Source of the DNA: Crocodylus rhombifer
Lineage: Eukaryota; Chordata; Crocodylia; Crocodylidae
Direction of reading: 5' to 3'
Assembly: GCA_038503035.1 (NCBI GenBank)
Contig: JAVSML010024365.1
Location: forward strand, 310,001-374,000
DNA length: 64,000 nt
In this document: piece by piece, positions 33,830 to 42,965 of the stretch
Position numbering within the stretch: the first letter of the stretch is position 1
Layout of the letters: each line of letters begins with the position of its first letter
The notes under the pieces: generated by a model
Database searches by the model: none
What the model saw: the letters and a program-made list of their open reading frames with translations, nothing else
Told to the model about the DNA's origin: nothing
Made by a program: the position numbers and the translations under genes

Positions 33830-34615
33830 TGCAGTAAATAACAATGAAACCAAATCAGCCTAGTCCTTATTTTCTATTAAAGGAGTACATGCTTGAAGAA
33901 CCGCCAGTACTGGCATGAGCACGTAAAGGGCTGGAAGTATGAGCAGATACTAATAAATTACCTAGCAAATTGACACTTCGGGAGGGTTTCGACTTTAAAG
34001 CAAAAAATATGCCAGCTTCTTTCCTTCCTTTGTCTTTCCCTTTTTTTAAATGGAGCAGTTAGACACGGGGTCTCCAGCAGGAATAAACCCAGATTTATCT
34101 GCCCATCAGCAGGATCCTTAAACTTCTTAAGTACTTAAAACGGACACGTTTTAACTTGAAAAATTACCGGGTTTGTCTAAAGGAAGATTTCTAACATAAA
34201 ACATGGAACTCATTTGAGGGAAGAAATTCTCCGACAAAGCAAACCCAGGCAGCCATAAAAAAGTTAAAACTAGGCATAAAGGGAAATGTCAGATGTGTGG
34301 GAGAGCCCAGCTGTCTCTCTATTTTTTTTAAAATATTTTTATAACCTAGATCAGATTATTGGAGAAAATATGAATGTCTCAGGCAGGGAGGGGGATTTTG
34401 CTGCCAGCCTGTAACTTGATGTAAGGCAGAATGCTCTACAAAGAAAAAAAAAAAAACACACATTTTTTCACTTCTAAATAAAGTACTTGAGAATGACACA
34501 TTTATTGCTGGCAAAGAATTACTCAAATAAGAGACATTGTCAGCTATTTATTTTAAAAGCACCGCTTAATGAAAAAAAAGCAAAGCCCTGTTCCTTTCTT
34601 CTCAATCCTCCCTTA
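33830..34615. promoter_or_regulatory. Candidate conserved non-coding element (long, AT-rich)
   Basis: The longest AT-rich block in the window, about 785 bases. It contains 'ACTAATAAATTACC' (33949), 'CTTCTTAAGTACTTAAAACG' (34123), TTAAAATATTTTTATAACC (34328) and A-runs (34442-34456). CpG is rare and no transposon ends were found. It ends at a GC-rich step near 34655. It may hold more than one element. Confidence 0.4.
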
Positions 34616-36040
34616 AAAGCTTTAAAATGAAGTCTTTCTCCACTTCTGAATGCCTGCTCCTGCCTGCGCAGCGCTCCGCCAGGCATCGGCTTCTCCGGCG
34701 CTTTGCTGGAGCCGCAGGAGGTAAAGCGCCTGCATTTGTGCCTACTTTCTGTTCTCCGCGCAGAAGCCTCCCCGGCCCAATCCCTGGCTGGTCTGGAGGA
34801 AACTCCACCACTAAGAGAAATTTGGGCCCTGCCAGGCTCTTTGCCCCATGGGGTGTAAGGATCCTAGCAGAGACTGACTTGGATGCCTGATCCTCAAAGG
34901 ACCTTTCAAAAACTCCCGGGTTCTGGACTCCGGCCCTGCCAGCTTTAGGGTGGGATTTTCCCACCCCCCGCCCCAACGAGCAACCTGGATCTTCGCGTCC
35001 CTCCCCCGTGTGTGGGAACTGGATGGCTAAATCCCCGAGAGAGCTCGGGAAGCAGACGGCGCCCTAATTTACATCCTGCACTTGTGCTCCCAGCTGCCAG
35101 CCTCCTCCCCGTGGCCTGTTCCTCATTGCCACCAGAGCCTGGAGTGCGTCCCTCAAGAGGGAAAGAGAAATACGGGCCCTGAGGCGAGAGCCCAGCAACC
35201 TGTAAATAACATGCTGTTCCCATTGAGCTGAGTGCTGCATGCTGCGCCGTTCCCTCTCACTTTAAAATATTAAATGCAAAGCCCCCCGTATCTCTATTTA
35301 TCCAGAGCCAGCTTGAGTCCCAAATGCCTGCCACTGCACAGGTAGAAAGAGCAAGAGCATCGGGCCGACAGAGCCTGTGTTGTCTGTCTGTGCCTCTGCA
35401 GCTCCTCCCCAGCTTCAGGGGTGCAGCACCTGAAAGGTTTGGGGCTTAAAGCAGTGATGGGCGAGTTCTTCCAACTGATATTGTGACTCCCCAGATGCGA
35501 GTCCTGCTGTGGCTTGACTGGGATCACAGCAGATGATCCTCCTTGTCTTCGCTTTATAAGGTGCAGTCGACTCACCTCAGGGTCTCTAGGGAAAGCTGAA
35601 GCCTACAGCAATCACCAGACTGGCAGGGGCATTGCAGAATTGTCATTTAAGGCAAAAAAATCCTCTCTGCCCTTCCATAAAGCCAGTAAGGAGCATTCAT
35701 TCTCCCTGGCTCTGCTGTTATTGCCCCCCGGAGCAGAGCGCAGGAGCACTGGAGGACATTGCTCTGGTCTAAGTGCAAGGCTGCAAGGAGGCAGGATTGT
35801 AACTGCATTGCAAAGTGCAAAACACAGCGGCCAGTGTGAGTGGAGGGTCATGGTTCAGTAGCGTTGCACGCTTGCATTGAGGCGGTGTGAAGGAAAACAC
35901 AAGGGAGAGTTGGGCAGGTTGTCGTGAGTGACTGGAAAAGTGGGTCTGTGGAACGGGTAGTAGTTGCTCTCTGTCTCCCAGCCCCTGAGAGTCCCCTTTG
36001 AAATCAGTGCTCAATTCACAGCCCAAAGGGCCAGTTCATA
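34616..36040. other. Unique GC-rich DNA, no gene seen
   Basis: Several opposing open frames without domains (for example 34602-34976 minus and 34627-34890 plus). No repeat until the CR1 at 36041. Confidence 0.5.
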
Positions 36041-36390
36041 TAATTACAGAAAATGAAGGTTGAAGGGACCTCAGGAGGTCACATCGAGTCCAACCCCCTG
36101 CTCCAAGCAGGACCACCCCAACTACATCATCCCAGCCAGGGCTTTGTCCATCCAGGTCTTGAACACCTCCAAGGCTGGAGACTTTCCCCACCTCTCAGGG
36201 TAACCTGTCCCAGTGCTTCACCACCCTCCTCATGAGAAAGTTTTTCCTAATATCCAACCTCAACTTCCCTTGCTGCAGCTTGAGCCCATGGCTCCTTGTC
36301 CTCTCATCTACCAGCCCAGCCCAGCCCAGCCCCATCCTCTTTGCAGCCACCCTGCAGGGAGTTGAAGGCTGCCATTGACCTGCCTTGCAA
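36041..36390 (-). mobile_element. CR1 LINE, 3' end with ORF2 C-terminus
   Basis: Same subfamily as 15338-15700. The minus strand reads 'LDIRKNFLMRRVVKHWDRLP' and then leaves the frame, so the last part of the ORF2 end is frameshifted. The 3' UTR and 'TCCAACCCCCTGCTCCAAGC' (plus view) follow. A CCCAG repeat at about 36311-36332 expands one internal part. 5' truncated. Confidence 0.92.
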
Positions 36391-37834
36391 ACTCCAGGAC
36401 AAGCCATGTCCTCTGTCAATTAAGCAAGGAGCCGTGGCTCGCTCTCACTCCTGGGAAGTTGATGTGCTGAGAAGGAAAGCTGGCTGAGAGCTCTCCAATG
36501 GTCTTTGGTTAAATCAGAAGGTCCTAGTTTGTCCAAACCAAAGCTCCTTCTGGGGTCTGTGGGGTTGGGATCTGTCTGAAAAAATAAAATAGTTAAACAC
36601 GGTTGAAACAGGAGCATGTGGCTTTTTCCACAGGAAAAACTAAATTCCTGGTCAAAAGGACTTTTCCTTTTCTCAGTGTAAGTGGATTTATAACAAAAAT
36701 GTAAAAAAAAAAGTCCAAACTTTAAAAATATCAAAATGATGGACTGTGTGGAGGGACCTGACCCATATCAGGAAAAGTTTCAGGGTTTCCACTCTTTGCC
36801 CAAGGTGAATGGGAAACATTTCTGACTTCCCAGAACCCCTCCAGGATGGAGAAAGCAACTCCCCTCCCAACTCTGCCGAGTATTAAGACAGCACCATTTC
36901 TGCACGGCCCCTTCCCTGATCACACAGATTTCATAATCAAGCCTGTGCTGGCTTTTGATGTGATGGGCCCCTCAGCAGCAGTAATGAGTCTTGGGTGAGT
37001 AGCAGGCCCAGCTGTCAGATCGAAGGGCCAATGCAAGCAGAAGCATTCAGAAAGCCGCACTACTTCCTACAAGGTCGCTATATGTGAAACACCTCATTAA
37101 ATTGCTCAAACACTGAGCCATGTCTTTAACCAAGGCCGTTTAATGTCACTTTCTACAGACTAAATAGCACAGTATTAGCATACCTGTCAAGGCTTCCCGG
37201 TTAACCTCTGCAGCAAGAGGAGCTGAAAGTGCCGTATTCAGCCCCAGCACATTCCTTCCTCTCTGCATTCTTTGAAAAAACAGAGAGAGCAAAAATCAAA
37301 TCTCTTCCTCTGGACCCGGCTCCGGATACCGCACCAGGTCAGACTCTGACACCTCTGCAAGCCTGCGGGGTCACTGCGGTGCAAATCAGAGCAGAATCTG
37401 GCTCGGGATCTTTCAGGAGCCAGGTCAGACTCATCCTCTCTCATTTCTTTTTTAAACCCTGTGATCTTCAGTGGAAAATATTTTTGAGTGAAGAACCTGC
37501 TAGAAATACAGCCCCAAATACCTTTCGTGCAGCAAGAGCTGGAAGGCCAGCATGGCTGGCTCACAGGTTTATCGGGAGACCGACTCCCGCCCTGTGGGAC
37601 CCTGCTCTTTGCTGCCACAGGTCAGCGTTTTGCTAGCGGGGAGGTACCTGCAGTATGGTGCAGGCATCAACCCAGCATCCCCGTGGCATTCATGGGCCCA
37701 GTTCCTTGCTACTTGGAGTTTTCTTGACATGAGGGCAAGAGCGATGTCCAGAGAGGAGCAGTTAGTGCAGGACAAAGCTGGGGCTGCCAAACGCATCCCA
37801 GCAGCCTGTGAATGGAGCTCATCCATCCCAACCT
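36391..37834. other. Unique DNA, no gene seen
   Basis: An AT-rich piece at 36570-36740, then mixed sequence. Frames at 37229-37636 (plus) and 37238-37618 (minus) overlap and show no domain. Confidence 0.5.
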
Positions 37835-37905
37835 CTGATGAAGAAGGTTGTTGCCTGAAAAAGCTTCTGCCTCTCCAAAGCAGCGGATATCTGCCCTGCT
37901 TTTTG
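37835..37905 (+). mobile_element. Old interspersed repeat fragment, family uncertain
   Basis: 'CCTCTGATGAAGAAGGTTGT' followed by 'TGCCTGAAAAAGCTTCTGCC' matches the layout of a widespread reptile repeat terminus ('tctgatgaagtggg...cacgaaagctt'). The same 'CCTGAAAGCTT' element is seen in the repeat at 3260-3425, so the two may be related. Confidence 0.45.
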
Positions 37906-37960
37906 CCAAAAGACTCAAGGGTGTTTCTGTTTGAAACTTCCAGAGGTGGCAAAATCGCAC

Positions 37961-38118
37961 GAATCATATAGAAAACGAGGGCTGAAGAGACCTCAGGAGG
38001 TCGCATCTAGTCCAACCCCCTGCTCCAAGCCCAACTCCATCATCCCAGCCAAGGCTTTGTCCAGCCGGGTCTTCAACACCTCCAAGGATGGAGAGCCCAC
38101 CACCGCTCTGGGTAAAAG
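37961..38118 (-). mobile_element. CR1 LINE, short 3' end fragment
   Basis: 'GAATCATATAGAAAACGAGG', 'CTGAAGAGACCTCAGGAGGT' and 'AGTCCAACCCCCTGCTCCAA' mark the CR1 3' end in reverse orientation. It has an internal deletion of about 13 bases relative to the 36 kb copy ('AAGCCCAACTCC' versus 'AAGCAGGACC...CCAACTAC') and stops at 'CCACCGCTCTGGG'. Confidence 0.88.
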
Positions 38119-38374
38119 AGAGAAAGGAAGATCTCCTAAGAGCCCACTTACAGTCAGCAACAGCTTTTCCCTTGATGGTGTTACCTGTGCTGCTAAACCA
38201 TGGGAGGGAAGAGTTACAGTGAGACTGAATCAAGAGTGACCAGAAAAGCAAAGCAGACGCTCACGGGGGCCCGAAAAAGATGCTCTGGGGGAAGCCCTTC
38301 GCGGAGCGGATTAGCAAGGCTCTGACCAGCCCCTGCCAGACGAAGGCCGCCGCTCACAAAATGCCCGGAAGGGG
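38119..38374. other. Spacer, nothing recognised
   Basis: GC-moderate sequence between the CR1 and an AT-rich block; no gene or repeat seen. Confidence 0.5.
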
Positions 38375-38815
38375 CTTTCCCATTAGTAACACAGAATTAA
38401 TTATTGCCATCTACTTAAATTTAAAAAAATAAATAAAAAATGAGATGACGGTTTTTTCCCCCAGTCAGTTCTAATTTTAAATGAATTACCAGAGTCAAAA
38501 CTAACTTCTAACTTGAGTAGTTCCAGACATTTGTCAGACTCCCAGAAATGCTTTAATTAGCACCAGTTATTAAAGTCCTTAGATAACTAGGAGAACATTT
38601 GTCCCGCCTGTATATTTTTTTGTTGCTCACAACAATTAAAAAAAATAATTAGAGTCTAGACTTCAAGAATAAACGGCCTTTTTTCTTTTGTTTTTTTTAA
38701 CAGTTACCCTGTTAATAATTACACCAGGATTTTAGTGCAATTACTAACACAAGTCAGTAACAAGTTAGAAAGTTTTTCTCTTTTTTAAAAACTGGTAAGA
38801 CCTGTCGGAGCCAAA
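38375..38815. promoter_or_regulatory. Candidate conserved non-coding element (AT-rich)
   Basis: Dense homeodomain cores: 'CAGAATTAATTATTGCC' (38392), 'TCTAATTTTAAATGAATTAC', 'GCTTTAATTAGCACC' (38550), 'AAAATAATTAGAG' (38642) and 'TGTTAATAATTACACC' (38710). It also has the 10-bp palindrome AGTCTAGACT (38653-38662). It changes sharply to CpG-rich DNA at 38825. No repeat signature. Confidence 0.45.
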
Positions 38816-38819
38816 GTTG

Positions 38820-39140
38820 TAGTGTCCCCGGGGACAGATCAAATAGCGGCAGAGGCAGGCTCTTCCCTCCCGGGTGCAGCGAGCGGTGCCCTCTGGGATC
38901 ATCTCCTGTCGAGAGCGAACACGCGGGTGCCAGTGTCGTGTCTCTCACGCTACTTGAGGGCTGAGAAGCAGGCGCGGCACTTCGCTTCCCGCACCGCGGC
39001 CTGTCACTCAGGCAGGAATCAGCATTTAAAACCTACCCCCAGCATTGCCTTTGACAGCTGTTCAGAGTTTGTCTGGGGCGGAGGCTGCGGTACCCACGGC
39101 GCGAGCCTTATCCAGCTGCCCCTGCCCCAAACGGCGCGCT
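38820..39140. promoter_or_regulatory. CpG-rich segment
   Basis: About 24 CpGs in 300 bases, including 'CTTCCCGCACCGCGGCC' and 'CACGGCGCGAGCC'. It sits directly beside the AT-rich candidate element, as at 13.5-14.4 and 20.7-21.4 kb. Not long enough for confident CpG-island status. Confidence 0.35.
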
Positions 39141-40904
39141 TCAGCATCTGCTTCCCCCCCTCAGTGAGTCACAGGGGCCCAAACAGCAACTCACCTTGAA
39201 TTTTGCTTGCTGCTTCCAAGCAACTCATGTGATGGCACTGGGAGACCAGGATGGCAGGGGAGAAAGAGGATTAGCATCTGCAAGGGGTCAGAGGGATCTG
39301 TTGGCAGGGAAGGGGTTAACCAGGTTTTTGGCTCCCACAGCTGGCTGCCATCAGGGCCAGCAATCAGCTCCCTTCCGGCCTGCGTAAAAGAGCTGGTGCT
39401 TGGGCAGGTCAGGGGCTGATTTTACGGGTGCAAGGCTGGCTTTTGTGGCTGGGGGGACATTATTATCCATTCTGTTTATTAGAGTAGTGTCGAAGGCACG
39501 GCTAGCAGGCACTGCATGGGCAGAGGAGCAGGCAGTGCAGACAAGACAGGCGCAGGGCAGAGGCAGGGGTGCTGCCCATGGGCTCCTGCGTTTGATTCCT
39601 GGGTGGTTGGGTGTGATCTTGCTATCACCCCCTCAGCTCCTGCTTTCTGCTTGGGCAGCTGGATGCTTTGCTCGGTCTGCATGGGGCCTTCAGCAGGAGA
39701 AATGCTTCAGCCTTTTGAACACAGAAAATTTCCCACAAAAGCACTTCTTAATCCCCGTGGCAGGAGGCAGCATCCCTCCAGCTCCAGAGCCTGACAGATG
39801 CTCCTGGAGGCTGGCTCTGTGCTTCTGTCTCAAAGGAAACTCTGAAAACTTTTTAAAACACTTCTTATAAGATTCATTCAGGTCTTCAACAAACCAACAT
39901 GAAAGAAACCACCAAAAAAAAAATCAATTTTTGTGATGACCACTCAAAGTAAAACAGTTTGTTGTGCTAGGACATTGACTTGCAAGCAGCAGCAAGTCTT
40001 CTGTATTGCCAGGTTGTGCTGCCAAAAAATAAAAGCTTTAGTGAAAAGGTGGAACTTGCTTCATTTTCTGCCATGAGGCTGGGGGGAGAAAGAAATGTTG
40101 ATCCCAAGATTTGAGCCAGCGGTGCTGGGAGCCCCAGCGTAGTCTCAGACTTAGCATCATGGGGGCTGTAGCTCTTTCCTATTTCCCCTGCAAAACTGGG
40201 GCCTTGCTTGAATATATCCCATCCTCTCCAATCTACCTGCTAAATGGTTCAGGAATATGTTTCCCTTTGTAAAAGAGGTGGGCAGGGTGCAAGGTGTGGG
40301 CCCACTTTTCAAGTACTTGGAGGGCGGGGTGTCTCTGAGCCAGGGCTTTGGTCTGACTTGTTATGAAAACAGGCTTCACCTGCAAATTGCAGAGCTCAGA
40401 GTGGAGTTCAGACACCTCTGGTCCTAAGGATGGGTGTAGCTTGGGTTGCTCTCCCTGCTCTTCAGCTCAATCAGCTAATTAGGCAGCCTCCACCTGCCAG
40501 GTGCTTTCCAGCCAGAGCTAAGGGGAGCTGCAAGAGGCGGCTGCCCCACTGCAGGGGCGTCCTGCGGGTCCATGGGGTGCAGGGAGGGAAACTCCCCTCT
40601 CCAGGAAAGGTCACCCCTATCATCTGCCTGCCTGCTGCCAGGCTTGTCAGCTTTGAGTGCCCTGGTGGGTTGGCATTTAACTGATACGACCATCGTGAGC
40701 ACTGCTCAGCTCTGAGCAGCCGAAACCTCCGTCCTCCTGTAGAAAGGCTGGGTCCCCAGTCTCAGCCCCCATATCAACTCTGCAACAAATAAAGCCACCT
40801 GGGGAATAAAACCCAGTGCTTTCCAGTCCTTTAACCCATGGTGATATGTCACTGATCAGCACAATTGGCTCTAATAGCTCCCCAGGTAGATTCAGGAGAG
40901 CAAG
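39141..40904. other. Unique DNA, no gene seen
   Basis: GC-rich with minor AT-rich patches (39860-39970). The frame at 39400-39870 is hydrophobic in parts but has no matching family and no splice context. Confidence 0.5.
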
Positions 40905-41135
40905 GAGCGGAACATAAAAATCCCTTTATTATTGCCATTTCACTTTTATATACCTATCAAGCTTTCATATTTAATCTTCTACATCACAATAGCTGATCAT
41001 TTTTAACATTTGACATTGATAAAGTGCCCGCTGCTATTATTCTGACATCCTATAAAACATTACACCCATTTGCAATAGAAAAGGCAAAGAATCAATACTC
41101 AGCCCCATTTTCCAGCATGGTAGTAAATCACAGAG
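40905..41135. promoter_or_regulatory. Candidate regulatory block (AT-rich)
   Basis: AT-rich patch with 'CCCTTTATTATTGCC' and 'CATATTTAATCTTCTAC'. No repeat signature was definite, although an ancient LINE/SINE tail cannot be excluded. Confidence 0.28.
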
Positions 41136-41599
41136 CGCCTAACAAATTGTTTTAAGTAGAAGCACCTTCAGAACCAATAAAGAACCCGACCAATCCCTGT
41201 CCATTGTCATATCTGTCAAATGTCTTTTCTTTAAATGGGTGTGTGGGTGTTTAAAGAGAAAATGCCCCTCCAAACATGTGTCCCGGGCCGGGGAGTCTCT
41301 CTGAGTTCGGAGAAGCCCAGTCGGCAATCCGGAGGCAACTTGTTGCTGGATAAATACCGAGTTTCTCCAGGCACTGCTTTGCTTTCTGGGTTGTGCCCAG
41401 CTGGTTGAACTCGATAGGATCCATCCACATGCTCCGATTGAGCTTGGACCGTGCCTGGTAGGAGAGACGCGCTGAGCTTAGCAATTGTGGGGGTGATAGG
41501 ATGGGGCATCCAGAGGTAAGGTTTTGAATGCAACGCTCCTCACTTCTTTAACCCAGGCAGCTCGAGGCTGCGAGCATCCCCCCATCCTGGTGACCTAGG

Positions 41600-41738
41600 C
41601 AAAGATCGATCGCTCCAGGAGTTAACCTGAGGTTCGGGAAGCTGATGCAGTTGGCCTAAGGCCACACAGAAATCGATGCCCGATCGATGGAGAAAGCCGG
41701 TCAATTCTGTCTCCTGGCTGCACAGTGCTCCCTCCCAG
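41600..41738 (-). mobile_element. MIR (CORE-SINE) fragment
   Basis: Plus-strand view: 'GAGTTAACCTGAGGTTCGGG', 'GTTGGCCTAAGGCCACACAG', then 'CAATTCTGTCTCCTGGCTGC' and 'ACAGTGCTCC', matching reverse-oriented MIR ('ttaagtgacttgcccaaggtcacacag...ggtctcctgactcc..agtgct'). Confidence 0.65.
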
Positions 41739-41898
41739 CTAAGTATCACAGCTGCCGCGCCTCGGGAGCATGGGTTATATTTCCATTTGGAAAAACCGGA
41801 GGCATTTCTCTCGGGCATCGAGTGAGGGCAGAGGTGCACTCCCTGTGTAGCAGTGCTGGAGACTGTGTAGGCAAAGACGTGCAAACCAGGCAACTACG

Positions 41899-42074
41899 GC
41901 TCAGACACCATTCGCTAGCATCATTTACCTTGGCACGGCGACTCTCGCCCAGGGTGCCACGTCAACCTGGCGTGCCTCGAGATCCTTTCAAGGGTGCCGC
42001 GGGGTGCCACAAACTGTCAGCTCTGCTGGGTGTGCAAATATGATAAACCTAAAGATTTCAAGTAGGAATTCACT
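41899..42074 (+). repeat. Tandem duplication, copy 1
   Basis: A 176-bp unit beginning GCTCAGACACCATTCGCTAG. Its first 70 bases recur at 42075-42144 with 3 mismatches, and its last 26 bases (42048-42073) recur at 42142-42167 with 3 mismatches. The intervening 82 bases are present only here. Confidence 0.93.
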
Positions 42075-42167
42075 GCTCAGATACCATTCGCTAGCATCAT
42101 TTACCTTGGCACGGTGCCTCTCGCCCAGGGTGCCACGTCAACCTAAAGATTTCAGCTAGGAATCCAC
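42075..42167 (+). repeat. Tandem duplication, copy 2 (82 bp shorter)
   Basis: Immediately follows copy 1. It lacks the 82-bp interior, and the join is at AACCT, a 5-mer that occurs at both edges of that interior in copy 1 (41964-41968 and 42046-42050). This is the footprint expected of a microhomology-mediated deletion after the duplication. Confidence 0.93.
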
Positions 42168-42694
42168 AGCAGTAAAACCATTCAGACCTGCTGTGATCTT
42201 CCTGAACTCTTTGCAGCAGAATTGCTCTATTCTTTTTATGTAGGCAAAAAATGAGTGAAAACGAAAAGCTGGCATTTTCTGACTGGTGTCTCAGTCTCAA
42301 AAAGTGGAGAACGAATGCTTTAGCCCATAGGGACCCTAGTCATGGGCAGGGACCCTGTTTTGCTAAGCACTGACCAGGCACAGCAGGTACCTCATTATTT
42401 CAAAAGCACCCGAGCCAGTGAAGAGACAGGACTCCCTGGGAAATGAGTAAGTGGAAACTTTTCCCCATTCAGCTTTTGTGTCTGTTGCAGGGGAGGATTC
42501 ACGTCCAGGTCTGGCGGAGGATTTCTCTCAGCCCATGTAGCCTCTGCCTACCCCCTTCCTCCCTGCACGCACTCGTGCATGTGATCTCTGCATCGTGGCT
42601 TCTTAGCAGGATAAAGGGGAAACGAAACAAGACGCCGAGCATCAAGTAACATAAAGCACGCGCCTGCCGCTTAAAAAATGTTTTCAGCGTGTCT
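42168..42694. other. Unique DNA, no gene seen
   Basis: Mixed sequence with no recognised repeat or protein-like frame. Confidence 0.5.
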
Positions 42695-42965
42695 GTTGTC
42701 AAATGGCTGCTAAATAATACAGTTTACCTGCAATGATTGATTTATAGGAATCCTGCTCGTAGACCCAAACGATGACATTTTAAACACATCTTCCTTTCAT
42801 TTATAGGGAATTAAACGAACATGTTTTGACAAGATTGATCATATGGCGGGTGAGACTGTTTCTCTCTGAGGTTTCAATCTATAGCTCCTAGAGCTGATAG
42901 AATATGATGGTGTCTCATTAGAATAATGCACGGTTGGCAATCGCTGTGGCACACACGGAAACAAA
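42695..42965. promoter_or_regulatory. Candidate conserved non-coding element
   Basis: AT-rich block including 'GCTAAATAATACAG', 'CAATGATTGATTTATAGG' (42732), 'TTATAGGGAATTAAACG' (42802), 'GATTGATCATATGG' and 'CTCATTAGAATAATGCACGG'. It carries no simple repeats or transposon ends. TGATTGAT-type strings suit PBX/HOX-like binding, which is inference. Confidence 0.42.
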
